64,000 nucleotides of DNA from CBDANW01 sp965197825 (GTDB lineage: Bacteria > Acidobacteriota > Vicinamibacteria > Marinacidobacterales > DATDRI01), in assembly GCA_965197825.1 (NCBI GenBank), contig CBDANW010000002.1:62001-126000 (forward strand), in the 5' to 3' direction. This document shows, one piece after another, positions 16,915-26,311 of this stretch. Within the stretch, counting starts at the first letter, position 1, and every line of letters starts with the position of its first letter. The translations under genes and the position numbers were made by a program. Below the pieces are notes generated by a model. That model saw nothing but the letters and a program-made list of their open reading frames with translations, was not told the origin of the DNA and did no database searches.

Positions 16915-17241
16915 TATTTATTCATCCGCGCGCCCCGACCTTGATTAGTCCCCGGTCTGCCGGCACCATGCCTGCATGATTTCGTCGCTGGTTCCCGCTC
17001 TCATCTCTGCCTTCAAGGTCGGTGGCCTGGCGGCGACAGCGTGCAGGATTTCCACCGCGTCGAAGACGAGTTCGCAGGATGTCACTCTCATAGCTGTCTG
17101 CCCATCGATACGCGATCTTCTTTTTGCGGATCACAGGGGCCGGATCGATCCGTCTCAAGATCGGGCCACCCGGGCATCGAGGCATGAGCTAGCGACCACC
17201 GCAAAGGATGAGCCGTCGTGCCTTGGCAAGGTTCTACCGGG
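16915..17241 (+). repeat. rve-element 5' end joined to another dispersed repeat
   Basis: Bases 16915-17020 are the 5' end of the element whose transposase begins MISSFVRALISAFKA; here the homologous start reads MISSLVPALISAFKV and soon loses homology. Bases 17025-17130 are a diverged copy of 63473-63600. No intact gene. Confidence 0.6.
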
Positions 17242-17306
17242 GGTGATGTCTTAAGATTCCTGTCAAAGAAAAACGATGTATGGTTCCCCAAGCTCAAACC
17301 CGTCCC
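17242..17306 (+). mobile_element. IS256 left-end fragment
   Basis: The first 64 bp of an IS256 copy, GGTGATGTCTTAAGATTCCT through the leader, cut where a CGTCCTGTGCC end begins. The shared bases CCCCGTC at the junction suggest microhomology joining. Confidence 0.85.
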
Positions 17307-17800
17307 CGTCCTGTGCCAAAACTCGGCCCAGTCGGCATCGACGAAAAACCACGCCTCTCGAAATCAGGCGAAACTCTAGCACACGAACAGGTTATGCGGC
17401 GGTCACCAACACTTGACTGCGGAAGCACCTTCGAGCGCGCAGCCGGACGGTAAGGTCAGGGCAAGGGCAACAACTCCCTCGAATCCTTCACCATCATCAC
17501 GACGACGGCCTCTCCAGAGCTTGCCGACATTCACCATCGACAGCCCGCAATCATCGCTCCCGACCGTTTCGACGACTGGCTCGACCCAACATCGCCGGTG
17601 CTAAGGCTACTCGACTTGGTACGTGAACCCTATGGCGGCCCTTAACGAGAAGCGTGCCGTTAGCACCAGAGTGAACAGCGTTCGGAACGACGACCCAGAC
17701 ATTCTTGCCCCCAGGTCGGAGATGGGACTCTTTTGACCGGCAGGGAAGAAACCATCCGTGCGGTCAAATGGAATCCCTCACGTGCTGCTCGTGACATTTC
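17307..17800 (+). repeat. SRAP-containing repeat (about 495 bp), direct orientation
   Basis: Starts with a variant of the CGTCCTGTGCC end that continues GGCCCAGTCGGCATCGACGA, then an SRAP gene fragment, and ends at CACGTGCTGCTCGTGACATT. The inverted copy is 62862-63355. Confidence 0.75.
17466..17736 (+). pseudogene. SRAP (SOS-response-associated peptidase) C-terminal fragment
   Basis: The frame reads NSLESFTIITTTASPELADI, HHRQPAIIAPDRFDDWLDPT and LLDLVREPYGGP, then after a 1 bp shift LNEKRAVSTRVNSVRNDDPD and stop. TIITT, the RxPxI(I/L) stretch and VSTRVNSVRND are hallmarks of YedK/HMCES-type proteins, which crosslink abasic sites in single-stranded DNA. The N-terminal catalytic Cys region is absent and the frameshift is shared by the inverted copy, so the fragment was amplified after inactivation. 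Confidence 0.8.
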
Positions 17801-18120
17801 CCCGTCCTGTGCCAAAACTCGGCCCTTTTGAAAGACCATGGCTGTAATTTAATGCACCGTAAAGTCTTAGCGTCATTTTACCAACACTTAATGGCGGAAG
17901 CACCCATGAGGTCTGTGTGAGCAGCAGGGCTGCCCGATCGAACAACGGCTGCCTGACCAACAGTAGGAATTGCACATGGTACGTCATGATGGATCCGAAG
18001 ATAACACCCTCGGGCCAGACGATTGTAAAGCCCACGGCCCTTGGCCCGGTCGCAAACACAGACACTAAGCTGCTGATTTATCGGCTATTTCAAAAGGGCC
18101 GAGTTTTGGCACAGGACGGG
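17801..18120 (+). mobile_element. 320 bp MITE with CGTCCTGTGCC ends (copy 1)
   Basis: Inverted ends CGTCCTGTGCCAAAACTCGG bracket a hybrid interior. The left part (ATGGCTGTAATTTAATGCACC) comes from a different repeat, and the right part is the 5' end of the rve IS, including the encoded MMTYHVQFLLLV start. Other copies: 33121-33440, 26712-27032 (inverted) and 48619-50198 (split by IS3). Confidence 0.85.
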
Positions 18121-18873
18121 GACCGGCTGACGCCGAGCCACACCAAAAAGAAAAACGGGCAACGGCTCCGCTACTACGTCTCCCGGCGCCTCATCCAGCA
18201 CAGTGGCCAAAAGGACCTCTCCGGCTGGCGGCTGCCCGCGCCCATGCTGGAACAGACCGTCGTGCATCTCGTCCAACAGCATATGGGGGCATCGACCTTC
18301 CCGGCCTCGCTGACCCATACTCCGACGATGCAAGAGCTCGCCTCGGTGCGTCGCTTTTTAGACGGGCTGTGTTCCGGTAGTAATGATGATAGTGCCTCGG
18401 CAGTCCCCCTGCTCCGTCTTATCCGGCGGGTCGATATCAGCCCCGGCTCTGTGTCTATCCTCCTCGACCGCAATGCGTTCGCTGCTTGCCTCTCTATGGG
18501 GCCCGACCGCATTCGCGAGGATGCACTCCGCATCCTCGCACCGTTCCGCTTGCGTCGACGCGGCGTCGAGACCAAGCTCGTTCTGGGCAACCCCACGAAA
18601 TCCGTCGACCGCACACTCCTGCGCAATATCGCCAACGCCTTCTCCTGGCTCGACCGAATCAAAGCAGGCAAAACCTATGAGGAGATTGCCACCGAAGACG
18701 CCATCCCAACGGACCGTGTGCGCAAGGCAATCCGCTATGCCTTCCTGGCACCCGACATCGTCCGCGCCATTGTCGAAGGCCGCCAGCCCGTTGGGCTGAC
18801 CTCGAGCTACCTCTTGCATCATCCGCTTCCCGACGATTGGGAGAAACAGCGAGTGCTCGTCAAAACGCTGTGA
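18121..18873 (+). pseudogene. Large serine recombinase, C-terminal fragment (copy 1)
   Basis: Begins abruptly at the MITE boundary: DRLTPSHTKKKNGQRLRYYV, SRRLIQHSGQ and LPAPMLEQTVVHLVQQHM, then a C-terminal LRNIANAFSWLDRIKAGKTY segment and PLPDDWEKQRVLVKTL. This is the zinc-ribbon and C-terminal part of a large serine recombinase; the catalytic serine domain is missing. An upstream GTG in the MITE keeps the frame open but is not a natural start. A 99% identical copy lies at 33441-34193. Confidence 0.8.
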
Positions 18874-19165
18874 GCCTGCAAGCGCTCACTCCGTGAATGG
18901 GCTCGGTTAGCAGCAAGCTGCTCTCCGACACTGGCCTCCACCAATCAAACTGGCCCAAATTCCCTGTCATGGTTTCCAGACTCGGATAGCTCCTTGTACT
19001 GGACCGTCTGCGGAGTCATCTTCGTTTCCTCCGTAAAACTCCGCTGGATGAATTCGAGGTTTGACCAATTCGAATTCCGCTATTCGCCTTCTCCTCAGAC
19101 GCGATCTAGGGTTAAGCGTCTTCTCATTGTCTGCGCGATTAAGCGCAAAAATGGACACGATAAGC
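18874..19165 (+). repeat. Recombinase 3' flank, truncated by IS5
   Basis: Contains one AATTCCCTGTCATGGTTTCC motif related to the iteron blocks. Identical to 34194-34485. No gene. Confidence 0.6.
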
Positions 19166-20252
19166 TGCCTTGGTGCACAACTCCGATAGAGGCCGAGAGC
19201 TCGCTTGGCCCCGACTCCCATCATCCGATCATCTCGCTATCAGGCATCCCGAGCGCCGTCATGGTGTTGAGAATCTTGCACCCGATCCTTGCCTCAACTC
19301 TCTGTGCCGCCAACCCTCTCGCTCGCATCGCTGAGCCCACGATAGCCTTGTAGCGATGGAACGTTGTCTCGACTTTGCTCCGTTTGCTGTAGCCCGATTC
19401 TGTGTGCCACTTTCGTTTGCCGAGCCGAGCTTGTGCTGCAATGTTGCGATTGCGCTGTCGGTTGCTCGCCGGCCCCGATGCGAGCAGGGCACCCTTGCGC
19501 GGCGGTATCAGCACCCTCGGCGAGCGATGAGCGCTGTGATTCTCGATTGCCTCATAGACGCCGCCGGCGTCGTATGCGGTGTCAGCTCTGGCTGATGAGA
19601 TGGGACTGTCGATCTGTCCGACAAGCGATGCAACCCGCGATGAATCGCGGGCTCTTTTGCTCGTCAGCTCGCCGGCGACGACTTCGCCACTCTGCTCGTC
19701 GACACACAGATGGAGCTTGCGATAGTCCCTGCTCTTTTGTGCTCTGCGCAGCTGGCCGGCGTGGACAGCGAGACCGCTGCTGTCGATCAAGATGTGCAAC
19801 GGCGTCTTCTGCTTGACTTGGTAGAAGGGGACCTTACCCAGATTCGGCTTGCGCCTCGAGATCGTGGTGTGATCGGGCACATCATTGTCTAGCTTCATCA
19901 GAGCGAACAACGATCGCAGCAATCCCTCGCTCTGCCTAGATGACAGATGAAACACCATGCCCAGGGTGACAGCCGTCTCGATGGCGTGGTTCGAGTACTT
20001 GCGTTGACGGCCCGGTTTCCTCCTCCTTGGCCGGGGCGCGTCCCAGTTCACAAGCTTGCCGGCGGTGAGCGAGATCCAGACGGTCAGGCTCCCACGGTTG
20101 CGTAGACCCGCCTCATATTCACGCCAATTCCTCACGCGATAGGCCTTCTTCACATACTTCCGCTGAGTGCGTTTGAAAATGCTCATGGGGAACCTCGTAT
20201 CCGCGAGTACAGGACAATTGTGGACCGAGATCGCGAGTTGTGCACCAAGGCA
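19166..20252 (-). mobile_element. IS5-family (IS903-type) element, copy 1
   Basis: 1087 bp with 18 bp terminal inverted repeats TGCCTTGGTGCACAACTC (slightly imperfect beyond). No 9 bp duplication matches, so the flanks were probably rearranged after insertion. It cuts the recombinase repeat on the left and the type III restriction gene on the right. Confidence 0.88.
19221..20186 (-). CDS. IS5-family transposase (copy 1)
   Basis: 321 residues with IS903-group layout: NRGSLTVWISLTAGKLVNWD, YSNHAIETAVTLGMVFHLSS, catalytic Asp in LHILIDSSGLAVH, Asp in SSARADTAYDAGG, and the Y-x2-R-x3-E region SGYSKRSKVETTFHRYKAIV, ending TALGMPDSEMIG. Acts in trans on the 18 bp ends. Differs from copy 2 (41183-42148) at about five residues. 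Confidence 0.92.
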   Translation of the reverse strand: MSIFKRTQRKYVKKAYRVRNWREYEAGLRNRGSLTVWISLTAGKLVNWDAPRPRRRKPGRQRKYSNHAIETAVTLGMVFHLSSRQSEGLLRSLFALMKLDNDVPDHTTISRRKPNLGKVPFYQVKQKTPLHILIDSSGLAVHAGQLRRAQKSRDYRKLHLCVDEQSGEVVAGELTSKRARDSSRVASLVGQIDSPISSARADTAYDAGGVYEAIENHSAHRSPRVLIPPRKGALLASGPASNRQRNRNIAAQARLGKRKWHTESGYSKRSKVETTFHRYKAIVGSAMRARGLAAQRVEARIGCKILNTMTALGMPDSEMIG

Positions 20253-20253
20253 G

Positions 20254-22524
20254 CTTTACGCCAAGAACACGCTGTGCGATTACTCGTACCGCTATTTCTA
20301 CCGAGACGGCTTCGGCAAGGACTACCAGATCCTCAATCTCGACCACGGCACGCAAGAGAACCATCTGGAGCTGTACCTCGTGGCCTGCCTGCTCTCGTTC
20401 TTCCAGCAGCAGCGGTTCTACCGCGAGCAAGGCGGCACCTTGCGGCCATTCAACATCGAGAATCCTCTGTGGATCTTCGTCGGCGGGCGAGTCGTCAAAG
20501 GTCTGGCCTCGCAGGACGCTTCGGACATCGTGCAGATCTTGCAGTTCCTGGCGCGCTATGTGGCCGACCGCGCCGGCAGCATCCAGCGCATCGACCGGGT
20601 TCTCAAGCAGGGCCTCGTAACCGCGACGGGCCGGAACCTGTTTGCCGGGCGCTTCGCGTATCTCAATACCTGCGGACTCTCGGCGGGGCAGATCTTCGAC
20701 GAGACACTTGCGACGCTTTTCAACGCCCCCGGTGGCGGCCAGCTCTATGTCGAAAACCTGAAGGGCGTGACCGGGGAAGTGGCCCTGCGGCTGGGCTCCG
20801 AGAACGAGCCCTTCGGCGTCATCAACGTGGGCGACGACGCCAAGCTGGTGAAACTGTGCGAGGAGCAAGGCATTGCCACGGGTGAGCGCGAGTTCTCAGG
20901 GTCGCTCTTCCACGAGATCAACCAGCCGCACTCGACGGTGCACCTGCTCATCGGCTCGAAGAAGTTCACCGAAGGCTGGAGCAGTTGGCGCGTCTCGACG
21001 ATGGGCCTAATGAACGTGGGCAAGGGGGAAGGCGCGCAGATCATCCAGCTCTTCGGGCGCGGTGTGCGGCTCAAGGGCTACGACCTGAGCCTCAAGCGCA
21101 GCGGCAAGACGCAGCTCCCCGAAGGCGCCGAGCGGCCGAAACACATCGGTGTGCTTGAAACGCTCGGCATCTTCGGCATCCAGGCCGACTACATGGCGCA
21201 GTTCCGGGACTTCCTCGACGAGGAAGGTCTGCCCACCAACGACGACCGCATCGAGTTTCTGCTGCCGGTGATCAAGAATCTCGGGACGCAGAAGCTCAAG
21301 ACGATCCGGCTCAAGAAGACGATCAACGGCGTCAGCACTGAGTTCGGCAATGCGTTCCGCAAGCTCGCGCCCGTCCCCACGCTCGCGCCACCGGACCCCG
21401 CCAGTGATCCGAGCACCACCTACCTCCAGCAAAACCAGGTGCTGCTCAACTGGTATCCGAAGATCCAGGCGATGAAGTCGGGCGGTCTGATTGGCGGCGA
21501 TGCCGATGCCGCGCCGAACGAGACCCACCTGACCTCCCGGCATGTGGCCTTCCTTGATCTTGACCGCCTTTACTTTGAGCTCGAGAGATTCAAAGCCGAG
21601 CGCGGCTGGTACAACCTGAATCTCTCGCGGCAGGGGGTCGTGGCCCTGCTCGGCAACCAGAGCTGGTATCGCTTGCAGATTCCAGCGGAGGAACTGGTAG
21701 GGGATTCCTACGAGAAGGTGCGCCTCTGGGAGGAGATCGCCGTTTCTCTGCTCAAGAAGTACACCGAGCGCTACTACACCTTCCGCAAGCGCGAGTGGGA
21801 GCTTCCTCACCTCGAATACCGCGACCTAGAGGGCGACGACCCGAACTTCCTCGGTGTGAAGGAGTCGCCGGACGAGGGCTACCGCATTCTCATCGACGAG
21901 TCACAGGAGGAGATCGTCGCTAAGCTCAAAGAGCTCAAAGCCGCCATCCAGAAGGGCGAGCTCATGCCTTGGGAATTCCAGGGCATGAAGGCCATCTGGT
22001 TCGGCAAGCACCTCTACCAGCCCTTGCTCTATCTGGATACGCACATCGTCGAGATCAGCCCGGCGCCGCTGAACAAAGGTGAGCGTATGTTCGTTGAGGA
22101 TCTGAAGGCGTTCCACGACGGGCATACGGACTTCTTCGAGACCCACGAACTCTATCTGCTACGAAACCTCAGCAAGGGCCGCGGTGTGGGCTTCTTCGAA
22201 GCCGGCAACTTCCACCCCGACTTCATCTTGTGGTTGCTCGCGGGCCGTCAGCAGCAGGTCATCTTTGTGGACCCGAAGGGAATTCGGAACCTCGGGCCGA
22301 GCGATCCAAAGATCCAGTTTTACAAGACCATCAAGGAGATCGAACAGCGCCTCGGCGATCCGGCCGTACGCCTGCAGTCCTTCATCGTCTCGAACACTCC
22401 GTCCGCGACGATGCGCATGTTGTGGGGCATGGAGAAGAGCGAGATGCAGAAGCGGCACGTCCTTTTTCAGGAAGAGGACCGGGACAGTTACGTTGGAACA
22501 ATACTGAGTACTCACGCAGGATAA
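20254..22524 (+). pseudogene. Type III restriction enzyme Res-like subunit, N-terminus lost
   Basis: 757 residues remain. The helicase C-terminal lobe has HLLIGSKKFTEGWSSWRVST and motif VI IIQLFGRGVRLKGYDL. The C-terminal nuclease domain has FHPDFILWLL and QQVIFVDPKG, the acidic/Lys pattern of PD-(D/E)XK-type ends in type III R subunits. The Walker A and DEAH lobe that should precede YAKNTLCDYSYRYFYRDGFG is gone, replaced by IS5 at 20252. No Mod methyltransferase is nearby. The open frame into IS5 is accidental. Confidence 0.82.
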
Positions 22525-22731
22525 TCAAACCATCCACGAGATCGGATCGGGGACGATCCGGTTATCCGTTCGACCAAAGCTAGCGAAGACACCCGCATAA
22601 GCCTCGGACCAATCGAGTGCAGCATCGTCGCTCCCAGCGCTCGCCGGATCGGCGAACGACAGCATCAAGAAGGCCGATAGCGCAATAACCGCATGGCGCC
22701 ACACGCCGCGGCACCCGGAGTTCGCTTTCAT
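22525..22731 (-). pseudogene. N-terminal fragment of an exported, possibly outer-membrane protein
   Basis: 68 residues: a signal peptide (HAVIALSAFLMLSFADPASA, cleavage after ASA) followed by DWSEAYAGVFASFGRTDN, which resembles the first strand of small outer-membrane beta-barrels. The frame ends immediately after the stop codon of the restriction gene fragment, so the rest was probably lost at a recombination junction. Confidence 0.5.
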
Positions 22732-22767
22732 CTATGCGTGGTCCACTTGAAGGGGAAGCTTACATCC

Positions 22768-23391
22768 TTACCATGCCGCAGGTTTTCGGATGTTGGTGCC
22801 GGGGATCGGGTCCGGTAGTTGCGAGTGCCGCAAGCCGTTGGTCCGGATATGGCGCGCGAAGTCCGCGAGCTTCTTTAGCTGCTGCGAAGGTCTCCCGGTT
22901 CCCGGGGTGACCAGCCCGATCCGCTTGCCATGCTGCTCGCGCACGAGACGCATGGCTTCGGCGACGTCGCTGTCGTTGCTCACCACCACCCCGCAGTCGT
23001 AAGCATCGAGCCAGCCGTCGTTCAGGAGATGCACGGCGAGATTGACGTCGGAGCCCTTCTCCTCGGTCCTGATCACCTCCACCGTGCGCCGATCCCCCAC
23101 CGGCTGAGCGAGCGGCGCCCGTACCCGGTGCCTTAGAAAGTGTCCGAAATGCACCTCCACCTCTGGCCGGAAGCGTTGGAGGGCGCGGAGATAGACGTCC
23201 TGCCGCTGCGGCTTGGACTGGTCGCCCGGCGTGCCCGAGACTCTTGCGGTGAAGTACTTGACCTTGAGAATGTCGTGATGCTGCTGCAGAACCTTTTCAA
23301 ACAGAGCGACCAGGTCCAGCCACTTCCATGACGTTCCCTTGAGGGCTCCGTAGTAGAGATTGAACCCGTCTACATAGACGAACGTACGCAT
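22768..23391 (-). CDS. NYN-domain putative ribonuclease (second copy type)
   Basis: 207 residues starting MRTFVYVDGFNLYYGALKGT, the canonical NYN/DUF88 opening. It continues with KVKYFTARVSG, EEKGSDVNLAVHLLNDGWL (second acidic site) and VVVSNDSDVAEAMRLV (third), then GKRIGLVTPG. The start at 23391 begins the conserved core; upstream frame extension enters the hairpin leader. It is unrelated at sequence level to the NYN protein at 5417 except for the fold motifs. A terminator-like hairpin stands 12 nt upstream. Confidence 0.85.
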   Translation of the reverse strand: MRTFVYVDGFNLYYGALKGTSWKWLDLVALFEKVLQQHHDILKVKYFTARVSGTPGDQSKPQRQDVYLRALQRFRPEVEVHFGHFLRHRVRAPLAQPVGDRRTVEVIRTEEKGSDVNLAVHLLNDGWLDAYDCGVVVSNDSDVAEAMRLVREQHGKRIGLVTPGTGRPSQQLKKLADFARHIRTNGLRHSQLPDPIPGTNIRKPAAW

Positions 23392-23403
23392 CGATGCCCG
23401 CTC

Positions 23404-23431
23404 AAAAAGCAAGGGCCTCCGAAGGAGGCCC
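23404..23431 (-). terminator. Terminator-like leader hairpin before the second NYN gene
   Basis: On the minus strand GGCCTCC and GGAGGCC pair around TTC, followed by CTTGCTTTTTG. The U-tract ends about 12 nt before the NYN start codon. Confidence 0.6.
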
Positions 23432-23514
23432 CGCGCCCTGCGATCGAAACCGCAAGGGGTATAGACAACAATATAGCCGCAACCGGCAACAAGTTCAAGA
23501 ATCGCGTCGTGTCC

Positions 23515-23553
23515 AAAAACACAAACGAACTCAAGACCCGCCATTCCAAAAAC
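23515..23553 (+). repeat. CGTCGTGTCCAAAAA element end
   Basis: Solo end of the second end family (also at 46011, 55379, 57687, 59636 and on the 129 bp MITEs). It abuts the IS3 remnant. Confidence 0.6.
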
Positions 23554-24010
23554 TGGACTTGACCCGCTTTCGTGGACACCTAATCCTTTGGGAGACAGGA
23601 GTCCACGATGTCAAAGCAGGGAAACAGATACGCGGCCGAGTTCCGGCGCCAAATGGTAGAGCTGGTGCGAGCTGGCCGCGGCTCCGAAGAGCTGGCGCGA
23701 GAGTTTGAGCCCTCGTCCCAGACGATCCAGAACTGGGTGAACCAAGCGGATCTCGACGAGGGTTTCAGGCAGAACGGTCTGACGAGTGAGGAGCGTGCGG
23801 AGCTCCGCCGCCTGCGACGGGAGAACCGTCAGCTACGGTTGGAGCGGGAGATCCTTTCAAAAGCCGCGGCCTGGTTTGCTCGGGAGACCGAGTCGGTACC
23901 ACCGAAGCCTTCCGATTCGTGAGGGCGAACCAGGATTCACTACCGGTTGCCACGATGTGCCGCCTGCTGGACGTCTCCGCCAGAGGCTACTATGCGTGGC
24001 TTGAGCGTAC
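23554..24010 (+). mobile_element. IS3-family 5' remnant
   Basis: Left end TGGACTTGACCCGCTTTCGT, complete orfA, and the first 36 codons of orfB (FRFVRANQDSLPVATMCRLL...YYAWLERTP), cut at the CGTCCTGTGCC end at 24011. The left end resembles that of the intact IS3 at 48814. Confidence 0.85.
23608..23922 (+). CDS. IS3-family OrfA
   Basis: 104 residues: MSKQGNRYAAEFRRQMVELV, an HTH (SEELAREFEPSSQTIQNWVN) and a leucine-zipper stretch ELRRLRRENRQLRLEREILS before KAAAWFARE. OrfA normally binds the IS ends and is fused to OrfB by frameshifting; here OrfB is truncated, so no active transposase can be made. Confidence 0.88.
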   Translation: MSKQGNRYAAEFRRQMVELVRAGRGSEELAREFEPSSQTIQNWVNQADLDEGFRQNGLTSEERAELRRLRRENRQLRLEREILSKAAAWFARETESVPPKPSDS

Positions 24011-24767
24011 CCCGTCCTGTGCCAAAACTCAGCCCTTTTGAAATGGGACTTATACCGTTAGATTGACAGCGATTCCCAGAACCACTACATCTTGTGCTCT
24101 CGCACTTTACTACATGTTGCGGTGTCGTGGGTATGAGCGCTTGCGCTACCTAGACTTGATCCGCTGGTCATCGTGGCCCTGGTCTGATTGGGAAGCGTCT
24201 GATGTATCGAGAGCTGGTTGCGGACAACGGCTTGCCTTCCGGCGCGCGTACCAGCTAGCGTTCTTAGGCCGAATCAGCGCCAGGGCTAGGTCTTCGGGCG
24301 TAGCGTCTCCGTAATCTGGTCGCTTGCTCATCGTGCTATTCTACCCCCTATGGAGGAATGGAAAGCTATGAAAGAACTAGCAATTGTAATCACCGTCGGC
24401 GATTTTGAGTTGTCCAGGTTGGTAGTGCGGGATGTTTCTGAGGGGGTCGAGATTGTTGACGAAACTCCTCGCGCTCAGATTCAGAAATCCGACCCTCAGC
24501 CAGCAGACGATCAAGAATCGTCTCATACGGTTTGCAAATAGACTTTATAGTAGGCTCAAGGTTTATAATGAACTCATTCCCAAAGACTTCTATGATATGA
24601 TCTAACATTAGAAACCTCTATGGCGGCGCTGTTCTTGTACATGCGGCACCGCCGGTTTTAGACGCCCCGGTTGCTGGCCGGGGCGTTTCCTCTTTTCTGG
24701 CTTTATTCTACTACCACAGGGCCCCAGGGGGTTACTCTGTCGGGGTCGAGTTCTGGCGGAAGGGTTG

Positions 24768-26168
24768 GGTGATGTCTTAAGATTCCTGTCAAAGAAAAAC
24801 GATGTATGGTTCCCCAAGCTCAAAACCCGTCCCCGTCATGGGGACAGAAAAGGAGAACCATACATCATGGGAAAGGTACTACCGAGTCAGCGATTACTCA
24901 AGCAGTTCGAGGAACAACTGGTATTTGGGGAGATGAATCTCTCGGAGATCGTCCGGTCGGGAGCTCAGATGATGCTTCAATATGCGTTGGAGCGCGAGGT
25001 GACGGAGGCGTTGGGTCGAAACTACTATGAGAACGCTCCGGCAACGACGAAGGAGAAGGGACGACGCAACGGGTATGAGTCGCATCGGGTCCTCACGGGC
25101 GAGGGAGCGGTAACGGTGCAAGTGCCGCGGGTACGAGAAACAGAGAAGGTGTTTCAGTCAAAGATTCTCGACGCCTACGTGAGCCGGACCGAGAAACTCG
25201 ATGAACTGATCGCGCGGATGTACGTCCACGGGATGTCGACGCGTGACATTGAGGCGACGTTCGCGGACGTGCTGAGCGGCACGGGTGTCTCGAAGTCGGT
25301 GGTGAGCCGGGTCACACGGTGTCTGTCGGAGGATTTCGAGGCGTTTCGAAAACGGGATCTCTCGAACGAGAAGCTGTTGTATCTCGAGCTCGACGGCACG
25401 TACCTGCGCTACCACCAAGGAGCGGAGAGGAAAGAGCCCATCCTCGTTGCGACCGGCTATCGCGCTGATGGGACGCGAGTTCTTCTTCATATCGGTGTCG
25501 GCAACCGAGAATCCTACGAGAACTGGAAGGGGTTTTTGCAGGAGATGGTGGCCCGAGGAATGAGGGAGCCGTTGCTCATCGTGACGGACGGGAATCCTGG
25601 AGTGCTCAAAGCGATCGCAGAGGTCTTCCCTCGAAGCCTCAAGCAACGTTGCCAGAAGCACCGCCTCGAGAACATCCTGGGCAAGGCTCCGAAGGAAGTG
25701 CGCGACGAACTCAAGGCGGCCATCCTTGAGTCGTTCCATGCGAACAGCTACGAGCAAGGGCTGAAGAAGGGTCGGGAGGTGATCGCTCGGTACCGTCAAC
25801 GATTCCCGAGCGCGATGAAGTGCATGGAAGAGACCCTCGAAGCGTGTCTTCAGGCGCTACGCCTTCCTGCGGCGCATCACAAAAGGCTTCGCACGTCGAA
25901 TCTACTTGAGCGCACGTTCGGAGAGCACAAACGTCGCACAAAGGTCATTCCTCACTTCTTCACCGAGGAGGCCGCGATGAAACTCTCGTTCGCTGTGCTC
26001 TTGGCCGTCGCAAACAAATGGCGCGGCGTGAGGATGGATGTCTTCGCCGCTAGGAAAGTCGAGGAGCTTCGCAACGAGCTTCTCCCGCAAGGCACGTCGG
26101 AGGAATCAGCAGCTTAACCGAGCGCGGGGAACCGTACGGAGATTTGACAGGAAAATTAAGACTTGACC
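24768..26168 (+). mobile_element. IS256-family copy 5 (1401 bp)
   Basis: Complete; 9 bp duplication GAAGGGTTG at 24759-24767 and 26169-26177, the complement of that of copy 2. Confidence 0.93.
24867..26117 (+). CDS. IS256-family transposase (copy 5)
   Basis: Full-length 416 residues with intact DDE landmarks; Met form (FLQEMVARG). It is the unbroken counterpart of copy 2. Confidence 0.95.
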   Translation: MGKVLPSQRLLKQFEEQLVFGEMNLSEIVRSGAQMMLQYALEREVTEALGRNYYENAPATTKEKGRRNGYESHRVLTGEGAVTVQVPRVRETEKVFQSKILDAYVSRTEKLDELIARMYVHGMSTRDIEATFADVLSGTGVSKSVVSRVTRCLSEDFEAFRKRDLSNEKLLYLELDGTYLRYHQGAERKEPILVATGYRADGTRVLLHIGVGNRESYENWKGFLQEMVARGMREPLLIVTDGNPGVLKAIAEVFPRSLKQRCQKHRLENILGKAPKEVRDELKAAILESFHANSYEQGLKKGREVIARYRQRFPSAMKCMEETLEACLQALRLPAAHHKRLRTSNLLERTFGEHKRRTKVIPHFFTEEAAMKLSFAVLLAVANKWRGVRMDVFAARKVEELRNELLPQGTSEESAA

Positions 26169-26311
26169 GAAGGGTTGAACCCCAAGATGTAGTGGTCAGG
26201 GTCTAAAACGCGGAACCACTATATGTAGATGGGGGATGATTCGGCCCGTTCGAGCTGGATCATTAGAACGCCAGGACTTACGGTTTCTGTCAATCTAACG
26301 GTATAAGTCCC

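Larger units (their letters stand above)
24045..26311 (-). mobile_element. Element B: inverted copy of element A at the same target site
   Basis: 2267 bp including IS256 copy 5. The TIRs and flanking TTTGAAAT duplication are as in A, but the element lies in the opposite orientation relative to the surrounding CGTCCTGTGCC end. The small ORFs are at 24368-24541 (plus) and 24146-24331 (minus), the structured motif at 26169-26229, and the hairpin at 24662-24686. Its length equals A minus the nested copy 1 exactly, which shows recent movement or exchange of the whole unit after IS256 had inserted. Confidence 0.78.

Noticed and set aside
17917..18120. In-frame 5' extension of the serine recombinase through the MITE
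   Set aside because: The extension is the rve IS terminal sequence read in a chance open frame; no recombinase catalytic residues occur there.
20167..20253. Start of the type III restriction gene inside IS5
   Set aside because: The upstream codons belong to the IS5 right end read on the opposite strand from its transposase; the gene is truncated, not started, there.
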